A stretch of DNA of 64,000 bases from Corythucha ciliata (lineage: Eukaryota > Arthropoda > Insecta > Hemiptera > Tingidae). The position numbers and the translations under genes were made by a program. Of this stretch, positions 1-10,393 are shown one piece after another. The notes beneath the pieces were generated by a model that saw nothing but the letters and a program-made list of their open reading frames with translations, did no database searches and was not told where the DNA came from. Location: contig CM075938.1 of NCBI GenBank assembly GCA_038030265.1, positions 3,945,009 through 4,009,008 on the forward strand, read 5' to 3'. Within the stretch, counting starts at the first letter, position 1. Each line of letters opens with the position of its first letter.

Positions 1-603
1 CCCAAATATTAGCTAATTTTGAAGGTGTATTCCACCTGGTTTTTTGTTGCATTTCTTGTAGATATTCTAGTCGCCATCTTTTCCAAAATTGTTGCATTGT
101 GTTCTTGATGAATCGCCATTTCGAGGTCAGAGTAGACCGATCGTAAAAATTTGGCTCGGTCGGCAAATTGGTCAACGGACGTTGAACCAAAAAATTGGGC
201 TGGAGTTAAGACCGACAAATCTTTTGGAGAATTCGACATTACAGTCATAGGGCGAGGGTTAAGAACAGCTTCTACTCGAACCGAAATAGTTTGAAAGGTT
301 TCCATTGTTGGAATTTGATTCTTTAGTACCAGCTTAAGTAAACGCTTCATCGATTTGACGGCAGCTTCCCAAAGACCTCCGAAATGAGGTGCGTACGGAG
401 GTATGAAGTGCCATTCGGTCAAATTTTTGGCGGCTTTCATCGAGCAAGCATTTTGATGTTCCGAACTAAGTAGAAGATGTCGTAATTTCTTAATTTCATT
501 CGCGGCTCCAAGAAAATTTCGACCATTGTCACTCCAAACAGCTGACGGATAGCCTCTTCTTGAGACAAAACGTTCGTAGGCGATTAAAAACTTGTCTGTT
601 GAC
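1..603 (-). pseudogene. BEL/Pao integrase, C-terminal half, split by hAT insertion
   Basis: C-terminal half of the integrase region of a BEL/Pao LTR retrotransposon, which would join element cDNA to host DNA. Seen on the minus strand: the second catalytic Asp in SDNGRNFLGA, the PPYAPHFGGLWEAAVKSMKR block carrying the catalytic Glu, the NPRPM motif and the start of the DUF5641-like tail (VLTPAQF). The frame runs off the left edge. It is broken at 596-603 by the hAT element and resumes on the other side of that element at 3931. Without the insertion the two halves join inside the conserved integrase core stretch ending VSDLST. Because the coding sequence is split and the other half is frameshifted, this copy is dead. 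Family assignment is firm; the rest of the element lies outside the window. Confidence 0.9.
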
Positions 604-3600
604 CAGTGGCGGCTCGTATATAAGGGGCACTTTGGGCAGTGCCCCGCCAAAAATCCAGTCGCCAACTATTTAAAATATTTCATCATTTTATACTAATTTT
701 TTGTCATCAGAATTATAATTTGGTACCGAGCTCTTTTTAAATGAGTTTAAAACCCCCTCGAGGATCTTCAAGGTCTATTTTCGCGAATGAAATGAACTGT
801 CGAAGGGAAATTTCACCCTTCCGGGGCACTTTCGCCTTATTTTAAAAAGTGCCCCGTTAAAGAGAAGAAAACGCGCGAACTGCTCATGAAAAGAGGAATT
901 TGATTGGCTCTCGCTGACGTTTTTTCAATGATTCGGGACGGAGCCCCGAAGTGGTGGGAGAGCTTTTCAATGATGAATAGGCTTTTTCGGCCGGCTGCCG
1001 CGCCACCACCCAGCATACAAAAGGGAAAAAGGGATTTGCTTTGTACGGTTATAGCCGGCTCTTTTTCAGTTATTGAGTGATGAGCAAAGTCAACGCGGAC
1101 GCGGCCAGTTACTATAATTCTATAAGTAATAATTGTAGTGCGAAGTGGACGCCGTTTTACGTAAGTGGGTGCTCTTCCACTCTGAATAAGTTTAAGCTGT
1201 TGTCAGTTTGTTAAAAACGTTATCCCGCCAGGTATGTTAAAATCTTTAGTTGCGTGATAAACTCAATAAAATGTTTGATGAGCCGTAAGTTCAAGGACCT
1301 GATTTACGAAGAAAAACTAGATGTCAAAAAACTAGGCCCTCCCAAACCGGAGTTGAACATTGTGCAACGCGTGGCGAAAAATGCGAAATCTAGCTGCAAT
1401 CGCAAATTTAACAAGCAGTGGTAAATTAAAGACTTGGTTGGCGGGTTGCCCGGAAAAAAATGCTTTGTTTTGTTTTGTATGCGTTTTGTATGGTGGCGAT
1501 GAAGCGTGGACTTCGAAAGGAGTCACCGACATCAAACGTTTGAGTGAAAGGACCAAATGCCATGAGATGTCAAAAACTCATGTGGACAATGCCACAGAAT
1601 ATGCACTTTTGGGTCAAGTAAATATAGCCCTGCAATTAGATTCAGCCACCTAAACGTCAAACGCCATAACGAAAGTGTCGACCGCAATAGATACGTTTTG
1701 TCGTTAATAATAGATTGCATAAAATTTTGCGGTGTTTTTGAACTTGCCTTGCGGGGTCACGACGAAACTGTTGGGTCATCGCACAAGGGAGTATTTCTTG
1801 GTTTAGTCGATTTCGCTGCTGAGTTAGACTCTGCATTGAAAGTTCATCTGGAAAAAGCCTCTGTGTTTAAAGGCACTTCCAAAACAATCCAAAATGAACT
1901 TTTAGACGTTTTTACAGAACAGGTGCATGAAGAAATGAGTTGTGCTCCTTTCATTTCAATTCAGGCTGATGATTGCTCGTCCAAATTTCAGCTAGTCACA
2001 ATATTTCGCTACGTTTTGACCGACGGCTCTGTAGTCGAAAGATTTTACCGGTTTTGTCGTCCCACCTCATGCTCAGCAGAGGGAATCTTTGAAACCTTAT
2101 CCAGTCAGTTAGAAAGGAAAAAATGAAAAACTTGTTGCCCAGACATACGACGGGGCATCGGTAACGAGAGGGAAAAATAGAGGGGTAAATTCACTCATTA
2201 AAGCCAAATATCTCAACGAACGTTATCTTCACTGCTACTCCCACCAACTTAACCTGACTATGATTGAAGCCACTTCATCCATTACCGAAGTTCGAATATT
2301 TTTTGCCAATTTGTCGGGGATTTCTTCCTTTTTCAGCCGCTCACCCCTAAGAATGTCAGTCCTTGATAATGCCATCCAGCGTCGTAGGATCCCGAGGCCA
2401 TCCCAAACAAGATGGAATTTTAATGCCAGGCTTGTGCAATCAGTGCACGAATATCGCGATGCACTTATCGAAACGTTCGAGGAAATTTGTGAGAGTGGAA
2501 ATTTTAACTCTATAACCATTAGGGAATCCAGTGGCTTGCTGGCATTCCTCGAAGACGATAGCTTCAATTTCTGGCTTGAGCATTTCAACAAAATTATGCC
2601 ACACGTTGACATACTTTTCGCTCAAATTCAAAAACGTGACACTGACCCAGTCCAAATTCGAAATAATATCGACCATTTCAAACATGAGGTTCAGAAAGTC
2701 GGGGAAAATATTCAGGAACCCCCACCGACTTCCACGAACAAACGTAAAAGAAAATATGATACCCCTTCGAACAAACTTAGTTCAGCGTTAGAAGTTTGCG
2801 ATTTAATTTTGAATCAAGTACAAGATCGCTTTGATTTTACTGGCCATTTGCAAGCATCCAAATTGTTTTATACAGATCTTTTCTTAAATTATTCGAAGCA
2901 GTTTCCTCGATTGAAGTCGGAATTAATAATAATCTATTGTCGATCCGATTTCGTAGCTGCGAATGGAGCTCTCGCTCTATTGAAATTGTTTTTGCACAAC
3001 AATTTAAATGAAGTTTATTCAGAAACAGTAAAACTGCTTCAAGTACTTGTCACTACTCCAATGACCACCGCGGAATCAGAAAGGGCCTTTTCTACTTCAA
3101 AAAGGATCAAGACGTTTTTAAGGTCCACGATTTCACAAAAACGGCTAAATGCTCTTGCTGTTTTATCCATAGAGAGGGATTTCATTAAAAATATCCCTGA
3201 TTTCAACTCGAAAGTCATGGACAAATTCGCTCAACTGAAGAATAGAACAATGGATTTTGTTTACAAATAATTTATTAGTTTGGTTTTGACTTAGTTTTTA
3301 ATTAATTCGTTCTTGGAATTCGTATTTATCGTTATTTGTATTCGTTCTTTCTGTTTATTTGATATTTTTTTTAAATAATTACAACTTGTTTGAATACGTT
3401 CGTATATTTTATATTTTCAACGTTTTTTGGGGCTCTTCTACATTACCTACCCAGGTGGATGGTTGGTTGGCTGGGTAGGGGGGACTTCATTGCACCCATC
3501 TCCTCGTAGTAAGTTCTGGTTCCTGGTTTCCTCAAGTAATATCCGCTAATGCATGATTGTGTATCAATTAAAATTGAAGTAATATTGTTGGTGCTGTGTG

Positions 3601-3930
3601 GCGTTAACTCTTTAACGAGCTGGTGAGAGGCTGGACAATCCTTCTCAATTATTTTCTTGGCTATTCACTGTACAGTAGCAGCAGCATGGTCAGCTGTTAC
3701 CTGAATTTCGCTATTTTCACATTACCAGTTTGATGACCAGTACGGCCCCCCACTTCTCCAGCGGTATTGTTTAATGCCCCATCATTCATTCATTGTGGGG
3801 AATATGCAGATCTGTAACTTTCATCAAACGGTCAAAAGGCGCCCTGATCTAAGGGATATCCCTAAAGGAAGCTTGCTAAGAAGTGCTGTAGAAGTGCCCC
3901 GCCAATATTTTGGACCACGAGCCGCCACTG
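604..3930 (+). mobile_element. Complete hAT DNA transposon (ZMYM1-like transposase family)
   Basis: A 3,327-bp element. The left end at 604-616 reads CAGTGGCGGCTCG and the right end at 3918-3930 reads CGAGCCGCCACTG, a perfect 13-bp inverted pair. The flanking 8 bp are identical, CTGTTGAC at 596-603 and again at 3931-3938, the target duplication size of hAT elements. Just inside both ends lies a shared word, GGGGCACTT and its complement, probably a subterminal transposase-binding repeat. The interior carries a damaged transposase gene with the TTF-type zinc finger and hAT dimerisation domain. It sits inside a BEL/Pao integrase, so it is younger than that element. Confidence 0.96.
1278..3270 (+). 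pseudogene. hAT transposase, ZMYM1-like with TTF-type zinc finger, frameshifted
   Basis: Transposase that would cut and reinsert the surrounding hAT element. From the N-terminus: a start region with LGPPKPELN, a TTF-type zinc finger (WLAGC then ALFCFVC, followed by the HEMSKTH histidines, about 1420-1600), the DUF4371-like RNase H core (FISIQADDCSS near 1960, AQTYDGASV near 2137, HCYSHQLNL near 2232) and the C-terminal dimerisation block (SERAFSTSKRIKTFLRSTIS near 3075). The gene is spread over three frames: shifts fall near 1415, near 1646 and near 2120, each joining segments of one family protein. No intron signs were noticed. The TIRs and target duplication are still perfect, so the copy is fairly recent although its gene is broken. 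Confidence 0.9.
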
Positions 3931-4290
3931 CTGTTGACAAGTCCGAAACGACTTCAATGTGGACTGCTTTCGTAGAAAAACACAAGAACACAGCTAGGTA
4001 AACGTCTATAATCTTGGAGCCACGCTTCCCAGTGTTCGAGACTTTGAAAGGCCCAGCAAAGTTTGACACCGACAATGTGAAAAGGATAAGTACCGCTAAC
4101 CCGTTCTTTGGGCAAATCAGCCATAGGAGGCTCGTACGGTCGAGGCTTCACTGAAAAACATCGAACACACTCAACTGACGCCGTACGGTATTTCGTCCAT
4201 TGACGATCCAATACTGCGTTCTGATGTAAGCGTACGTAGCCTGAGGACCTACATGTAAACATGATGTGTGAGCTCTTGTCTCAAGTAGTG
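3931..4290 (-). pseudogene. BEL/Pao integrase, N-terminal half (zinc finger and first core strand)
   Basis: Partner of the fragment at 1-603. The minus strand gives the integrase zinc-binding region (CVRC near 4165), the MADLPKERV block, the FAGPFKV motif and the strand KAVHIEVVSDLS, which stops at the hAT target site. A single-base frameshift separates the PFHIVGV block from FAGPF. At the position where family members carry the first catalytic Asp (usually VDFAGP or VDYAGP) the reading is Asn, as in the second BEL/Pao copy at 45.66 kb. The upstream end is lost near 4290, where a GAGACCGAGAC-rich repeat begins. Confidence 0.85.
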
Positions 4291-4395
4291 ATGCACCGAG
4301 ACCGAGAAAAAGTCTCGGTCTCGTCGAAATCGAGACCGAGACTAAGTCTCATTTTCTCGATACTTAGTCTCGGTCTCGGTGTGATCCAAAAAGCT
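4287..4395. repeat. Short inverted and tandem repeat of GAGACCGAGAC
   Basis: The words GAGACCGAGA and TCTCGGTCTC alternate in both orientations at least five times within about 100 bp, starting with GTGATGCACCGAGACCGAG. It resembles the subterminal part of a non-autonomous DNA transposon, like the GACCAAGACC words inside the hAT-type element at 22.0 kb. No partner end was found. Confidence 0.5.
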
Positions 4396-4447
4396 CGATG
4401 CATATAGTGCTGGTATAGATATTTTTACACAACAAATGAACCCAATC

Positions 4448-4486
4448 CAGTGGCGGATCTAGGTTTTTGTCTTGGGAGGGGTTAGC
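4448..4486 (+). mobile_element. Possible hAT-type terminus CAGTGGCGGATC
   Basis: CAGTGGCGGATCTAGG followed by a TTTGTCTTGGGAGGGG run looks like the left end of a large non-autonomous hAT-like element and resembles the left end of the 10.9-kb element at 43114 (CAGTGGCGTAGGTAGG, then a G-rich run). A matching right end with the flanking octamer ACCCAATC was not found. It could be the left end of the paralogous element that holds the degenerate repeat at 4.9-5.8 and 11.7-13.0 kb. Confidence 0.35.
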
Positions 4487-4640
4487 CAGGGGTTGGCAAA
4501 ATACTTTGAAAATGTATTTTAAATACAAAGCCCAAAATACTTTCAAAAAAGTATTTTAAATACTGAAATACAAATACTTTTTGAATTGTATTTTGAATAA
4601 AATACAAATACAATTTAAAATACTTTTCAAAAATTCGATT
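4487..4640. mobile_element. MITE end of the CAGGGGTTGGCAAAATAC family
   Basis: Starts CAGGGGTTGGCAAAATACTT and continues as alternating AAAATACTTT and GTATTTTAAATAC words. The same sequence type is found at 13254-13478, which ends CTTGCCCACCCCTG, the inverted counterpart of this start. The octamers flanking the two ends do not match, so these are best read as two copies rather than the ends of one insertion. Confidence 0.6.
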
Positions 4641-4900
4641 TCGATGGCCGATAGTGCGAAAAACACGAAAAATAAATAATTCAAAAATATCTGGTCCTTC
4701 AATAGGCAAGTTGACATAATGTAGCAGCGCAAAATGGCGCTGCGCCGCGATGCGCAAAAAAAAAAGTAGACAAGTTGTCACCAAGTATTTAGTACCGAAC
4801 CGGCGAGCACTGGTGGATCGTGAGCTGAAAAGGAGGTGAGGTCACTGGTGGACCTCTATATCGGGGCCCGGGGCGGAAATCTTCAAGAGGCCCCTAAAAG
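4641..4900. other. No gene seen
   Basis: Mixed-composition sequence without coding potential. It includes GGTGGACCTCTATATCGGGGCCC near 4845, which could be a mutated DNA-transposon end, but nothing pairs with it. Confidence 0.4.
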
Positions 4901-5755
4901 TCTCTAAATATAAACAAAACCTCTATTGGTAACCTCTAAGGCCTTTTCCTAATTTTAGCCATGGCTATTTCCAAAATCTATCCGCTAAACAGCGCTTATG
5001 CCAAGTTTAAACTGCGAATTTCTCCATTTTAGCCGCGCATGAGTGCTTTTTGTCAACTTTAACAGCAAATTAGCGCTTTTCGCCGCAAATTAGCAACTGA
5101 TTAGCGGGGTAATCCCCCCCCACCATAGAGCCACAAATATGCGCTTTTCCCCAACTTTAGCAGCAAAGTAGATTTTGTATCCTGTGAATCAGCGATGTTT
5201 CTTACACTTTCCTCGAGTTGGCGTTTTCCACAATTTTAGCTACAAATTAGCGATTCTTTCTAGCGGTTTACTCAGTATGAGCTGAAAATTACTCAATATT
5301 AGCCGTAAAATTCTCGAAATGTTTACCACAAATTAGCATTTTTTGTTCACCGCAACCATACACTGCGGAATAGCGATTTCTTCTAAGTTTTAGCCGTGAA
5401 TTTGCGAGTTTTTCACTCATAGCCATAAATTAGCGCTTTTTCTCAATTTTAGCCTCAAAGTCTCCCGAGGAAACCGCGAATTAACGTATTTCCAATTTTT
5501 GACGCAAATTTAAATTTGTCCCAATTTTAGCCGTAGATTAGCGTTTTTTCGTAATTTTTGCAGTGCAGTAGCTATTTCTAGCCCGTGTATTAGCGAATTT
5601 TGTTCATTTCGCACTGCAAATCGGCAATCCTTCCATTTTTGACAGTGAATTAGCACTTTTTGTTTCAATTTATTCTAAAAATTAACTTTTCTCTTTATTC
5701 TAGCCAGAATAATTACTGATTTTCCCTATATTAGCTGCAAATTGAGGCCTTCTTC
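4901..5755. repeat. Degenerate short-unit repeat S1 (AATTTTAGCCGCGAATTAGCG type), left segment
   Basis: A series of units of roughly 30-45 bp, each with a T-rich run ending CAATTTTAGCC, then GC or GTGAATT, then AGCG. Units differ from one another by substitutions and small indels. The order of distinctive units matches the copy at 43.3-43.6 and 47.4-48.7 kb, for example AACTTTAGCAGCAAAGTA followed by GCGATGTTTCTTA. It therefore behaves as a fixed interior sequence rather than a freely expanding satellite. The Gypsy element interrupts it at about 5756. Confidence 0.8.
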
Positions 5756-6418
5756 TTCTTCCACCGGCGGCAAGTGACCCCGTCTCAAGTGGAGTTGCCG
5801 CGGGACGCCCGTTTCTACGCTGTGAATCAGGCAAGGATAACGATTCTGAATGTTTCTTGTTATGAATTAATGTATTTGTTGGGTCACAATATTGTACGAG
5901 GGGGAGTCTTACGTCTAAACCACCGGTGGGCTAATCTCTAAGTCGTACGTACTATTTATACGGTCGTGGTTCGCTCTACAGGCCTCCGGTTGCTGGCGAC
6001 GGGACGGAAGAAAAGCAGTCGACCAGGATGCGTCCGTCGACGACGTGGCAGGCGAGCAACAGAGGAAGAGGGGACAAAAAAAGTCTACGGGACATATCTT
6101 ATTAGGTATTATACAAAAGACGGTGTTATACCGTTACAAATTGGTGTCTAAATTATTTACCTTACGACTTTTTATGCTTTATGTCACCGTCTCTCGACAA
6201 GCTCGAAGTCGCTACGGCTCTAATCTACGGCTCTACACAACCTGTCTCGACATGTCCCTTCAGCAAACCTACTATCTACCAATATTTGTCGTTTTGCACA
6301 CGTCATCGGACCCGGTTCTGTTATATTTTAAGTTTTGTAATATTAACGTTACTACGGTTACTCTTTATATAATTTTTTAATATATTATTATTATCCAAAT
6401 AGGATTTGGTTGATCACA
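5756..6418 (-). repeat. Single 3' LTR of the JAMM-Gypsy element
   Basis: Lies directly downstream of the pol stop codon and polypurine tract. On the minus strand it would begin TGTGATCAACC at 6418, right after the purine-rich AAGGGGAAGGG. It is about 660 bp long and has no S1 repeat character. The inner boundary is supported by the polypurine tract and the TG start; the outer boundary near 5756 rests on comparison with S1 at 47.77 kb and is approximate. No second copy exists at the other end. Confidence 0.6.
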
Positions 6419-6420
6419 AT

Positions 6421-6436
6421 TACCCTTCCCCTTAAT
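6421..6436 (-). promoter_or_regulatory. Polypurine tract (plus-strand DNA primer site)
   Basis: On the minus strand this reads TTAAGGGGAAGGGTA and abuts the predicted LTR start at 6418. A purine run immediately before the 3' LTR is the primer site for second-strand synthesis in LTR retrotransposons. Confidence 0.65.
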
Positions 6437-6452
6437 TAAAAACACACATAAA

Positions 6453-6456
<4 letters not shown>

Positions 6457-6504
<48 letters not shown>
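6457..6504. repeat. 48-bp T homopolymer directly after the pol stop codon
   Basis: An uninterrupted run of T (A on the coding strand) directly continues the TAA stop of pol. It lies between pol and the polypurine tract, which is not where a poly(A) tail would normally be inserted. Its exact length is likely to be uncertain in the assembly. Confidence 0.9.
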
Positions 6505-6511
<7 letters not shown>

Positions 6512-9500
6512 TGAAAAATACGGTTTTATGGAGGACGTGTGATAAATGGAGTGACGGGACGAGTTTGGTAGTGAAATTACGTACGTGCTCTTGCCTATTC
6601 TTTTTGTAATTTTGCCAGGTCCTTGAAAGATGGGCATCAATTTCGCGCTTCGCTTGTGCAGTTTTGAGCTATTGGGGTGGTATCGTACCAAGACCTGCTC
6701 ACCAATCCTATAACTGTGCACACGTTTTCGCTCGTTGGTGGTTTTGAGAGCTTCTTTTTTTTCGCGTTGCAGTTCCACTAGGTAACGGTCCAATTCCTCT
6801 CGAGAAAGTTTAACGTTGGTGTCGTCACAGGCCATAAGTTTTGACCAAGGCTGCTTAGGCGGAGACCCGTACCACGCTTCGTGGGGCGTGCACCTTATGG
6901 CTGAGTGGTAGGTCGTATTCATTGTGAATTCGATCCGATTCAACATCTCGCACCACTTGGATTGTTTAGCGGCCACTGTCACACGCAAGTACGTAACTAG
7001 GTCCCGGTGGACTCTTTCAGCCATGTTGGCATTCGGCCGTTTCAATGGTACCAGGACATGATCCAAGACGTCCTCTTCGACGAATTTTTTCCACGTACGG
7101 GAAGTGAAACATGACCCGTGGTCGGTCAGGATACGATTGGGTTTTCCATGAAGTTTAAAATAAGTCCGCAATTTACTGATAGTTTCCCGAGATGATGTGG
7201 TTTTGACGGGTACGAGTCGAACGAATCGCGTAAGTGAATCGATGATAGTAAGTACGAAACGCATGCCAAATCGGGCAGTTGGCAATGGCCCAAAGTGGTC
7301 AATGGAGAGTAGGTCGAGCTTGCTCTTTGGCAGGATGGCCCCAGAATAATGTTGGAGATTCAGGTTTCCAAATTTACTTAGTTGGCACGTACGGCAGGCC
7401 CGGATAACTCTTTTTATTTTACTTTTGAATTTTTTTGTGACGAACGTTTGCCGCAGGAAGTGATGACATTTCTGCACTCCTGAATGGAGGAGTTCAGTGT
7501 GGGCAAAAAGAATGACGTGATGACAAAGTTCATCCGGCAGATAAATAACATCCCGGTCCTGACACTTCTGGTATACAACACCTCGATGTTCGTTAAAGAT
7601 TTCTGGTCGCTTCTCACGAAAGCGTTGCAACGTTTCGTCACGACTTTGAGCGGCAGGGAGTTTTTTAAGCAGTGAGGTTTGGAAATAAGTGTTCGTTGTT
7701 GTCTCAGCGGCCATAATTTTCAACTCACGATTTTGCGTTTCCGTATTAAACGAAATGGGAGGGTATCGGCTCAGCACGTCAGCGATTTCGTTCGATGAAC
7801 CCTTAATGTATTCGAACGTAAGATTCAGGTTTTGGAGGTAAAGGAACCACCTATTGAGGCGTGGTGAGGGGTACATTACCATGGACATGAATGTTATCGC
7901 TTGATGATCAGTACGAACGATCGTGTGGTGGCCACCTACATATGAAAAGAACTTTTTGCAACAGTTGACGATCGCCAAGATTTCCTTCTCTGTGACGGTG
8001 TAATTCATTTGGGTGGCCGTAAGGCTGCTACTCGTAAAAGCCAGAGGTCTCTTGTTATCGTGATCATCAAGCTGGTAGAGCATACCCGCCGTCGCGTAGC
8101 CGCTTGCATCAGTCTCCATGTAAAATGGACGGTCGTAGTCCGGATAGGCGAGTTCCACGTTGCGAGCCATGATGTCTTTTATCGTTAGGAAGGATGCCTC
8201 GGTTTCTGGCGTCCACTCCCAAGGTTGTTTTTTTCGCGTTAATTTGTAGAGTGGCGCAGCAATGGCTGATAGATTCGGGACGAAGCGTGCATAAAAGTTA
8301 GTGAGGCCCAGAAAGGATTGGAGGGATTTGACGTTTACTGGTCTTGGAAATTCTCTGATTGCCTGGACTTTGAAGGGGTCTTTCAGAATTCCTCTGGTAG
8401 TTAATAAGAATCCCAATACGGGAAGCTGGTCTCGGAAAAAGTTACATTTTCTCAAGTTGAGTGTAATTCCGTTTCGCCGACACATTTCGAAAACCGTTGT
8501 GATGTGCGTCAAATGTTCGTTCGCTGAACGCGAGTATATAACGATGTCGTCTACGTACGATTTGACGTTACGTGTCACCGCAGGTGGGATTAGTGGGCGC
8601 AGGGCTTTTTCAAGCGCAGCGGTTGATGTCTTCAAGCCGAATGGGACCCTCTTGTACTCGTAAACGAGGCCATTGAACCGGAACGCTGTGTATTGTCGGC
8701 TGTCCGGGTGCAGGTACACTTGGTGAAACGACGAGTTGAGATCAACCGTAGAAATGTGGGTGACATTTGCAGCGTCCTTTACTATGTTATCAAATGAGAG
8801 TGGGACGTCTCTTTCGGGAAGGATTCGTGAGTTCAACTTGCGAGCATCAATTAGGGGTCTTAAAGAGCCATCTTTTTTCTTAACAATGAGCAGGGGGTTA
8901 AGGTAAGGGCTGCGGGAGGGTTGAATTATGTCGTTGTCTAGTAGTTTCCTTATTTCTTTGGTGATCTCATGCTCGTCGGCAGCCATGATGGAATACTGAA
9001 AAGCTGCAAAGGGAGTCTGATCGTTAAGGACAATCTTATGCTGGTACCCTCGTATTAGGCCGGGAGACGGACTAAAAATGTCTTTGTATCGGAACAGTAG
9101 ATTCTTGAACTCACGCAAGACGGCGGTCGTGGTGGGTGGTGCGCTATTCACGGCTTGATCAACTATTGCCTCAAAAGGGGCGTCGCGGATGTCTCCATCG
9201 TCCCGTAACTTGAGTGAAGTGGTTGAGACAACTATATTTTCCGAATTTTCCGTTCCGGGAAGGAAGTCGAGTTGTATAGGTTGAGATTCAACGTTTATAG
9301 TTACTCTCCGGTCCTTGAAATTTATTAGGCAGTCCCACTCCTGAAGCCTGTCGACGCCGAAAATCACATCCTGGCTGAGGCGCGGAATAACCAAGAATGA
9401 ACATTTCGTTTCTACATTTTTGATGACTACGGAAGCGAAAATTTGAAATCTTATGTGGTAGGACTTCTTTGAAATTGCCGTCTTCACAGTGGCTCCCCGT

Positions 9501-10393
9501 ACCGGCAAGATTTCGTAATTTCTTTTTCCTTTCAAGTTGACGTCGAAAAAATCCTGGCTTATGGCTGTCACTTGAGAACCTGAGTCAACTAGAGCAAAGG
9601 CTTTGATTCCGTTTATTGCACAAGAGAGTAACGGGCACTGGGGAGTGGGTTGTTGGTCCCTATCGACAAGGTCGGCGTCGTCAATTGAAACGTCACCATC
9701 TTCGAAAATGTGGGCCAGGCACGCGTTGGTAGCGGGATATTGTATAGGAGATACGGTCTTTGTTCCGGTAGTCCTTTGGTCAACTACCTCAAGTTTTAGG
9801 TCAGGGTGAAAAATGGCATGACGAGCGACTTTGAACAGGGGTTTTTGTGTTTCGTGCTGGTGGAATCCCGACAGGGGGCAAGCCCGAACGTCGGACAGTC
9901 CGTCGCTAGTTAATGTGTAGACGGCTCCTTGACCATATTTTGGTGAATACACGACTGCAATAGCTTCTGGGAGGAGTGATTGAATGACGAACGTCGTGTG
10001 CAGGTCAATGCTAGAAAGAAAACACTCCTGGGTAGGGTGCGTGTGAACCCATCCAAGTACCGAAAGACCAGAATGTTCAAGGTAACGAGCAAGTCTACTT
10101 TCATCCAGGGCCTCACATGTATTAGAAGTTCCCTTTTGAGGAGGAAAAAATAGTGACGTCACGTGGAATGAGTCAGCATCTGCTTTGCGACCTAAAATGA
10201 ACGCACATGTCTCTACATTTTCAGAGGTTGCAAGGGAGGACCGCTCCAGGAATATTTTACCGAAGTCACGAGGAATGAATATCGTGTGTAAGCCGTGTCG
10301 TTTGTTTGAGAGGCGGGTGATTAATGAGGGGAGAGTTGAAGTGGCCTCTACTTTCTCAGTTAGTGGTGCTCTTCCCTCGGCAAGTAGTTTTTT
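6503..10393 (-). CDS. pol: Pol polyprotein: JAMM deubiquitinase - protease - RT - RNase H - integrase
   Basis: Uninterrupted frame of about 1,300 codons, entered by -1 frameshift from gag at 10387-10393; it has no useful ATG of its own. Order: AMSH-type JAMM domain (about 10297-9785); aspartic protease with ALVDSGSQVT (about 9587); reverse transcriptase with YVDD at 8543-8557; RNase H starting METDASG (about 8120); integrase zinc finger (HTELLHSG, CRTCQ, about 7505-7385); integrase core with SIDHFGPL, ILTDHGS and NMAERVHRD supplying D, D and E; then a C-terminal GPGKITKR region of GPY/F type. All active-site residues seen are canonical. The intact frame of about 3.9 kb implies recent function, although gag is damaged and the 5' LTR is missing. 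Gypsy assignment is firm; the JAMM domain is the unusual addition. Confidence 0.93.
9785..10297 (-). other. AMSH/STAMBP-like JAMM deubiquitinase domain within Pol
   Basis: Domain similar to the catalytic part of AMSH (STAM-binding protein), a zinc metalloprotease that cleaves lysine-63-linked ubiquitin chains at endosomes. Seen: IPRDF start; catalytic Glu in NVETCAFILG (codon 10211-10213); JAMM core WVHTHPTQECFLSSIDLHT, fitting H-x-H-x7-S-x2-D (His 10043-10045 and 10037-10039, Ser 10013-10015, Asp 10004-10006); and the second, structural zinc set typical of AMSH enzymes, a His just after the core (9998-10000), Cys (9878-9880) and the HxH of GFHQH (9854-9862). The LPE and SPK blocks between them also match the family. 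The MIT and STAM-binding parts of host AMSH are absent, so only the catalytic domain was captured. Activity and linkage specificity are inferred from these residues. Confidence 0.9.

Noticed and set aside
4901..5755. CRISPR-like array of short repeats
   Set aside because: Units are degenerate, of variable length, with no identical repeats or unique spacers, in a clearly eukaryotic context.
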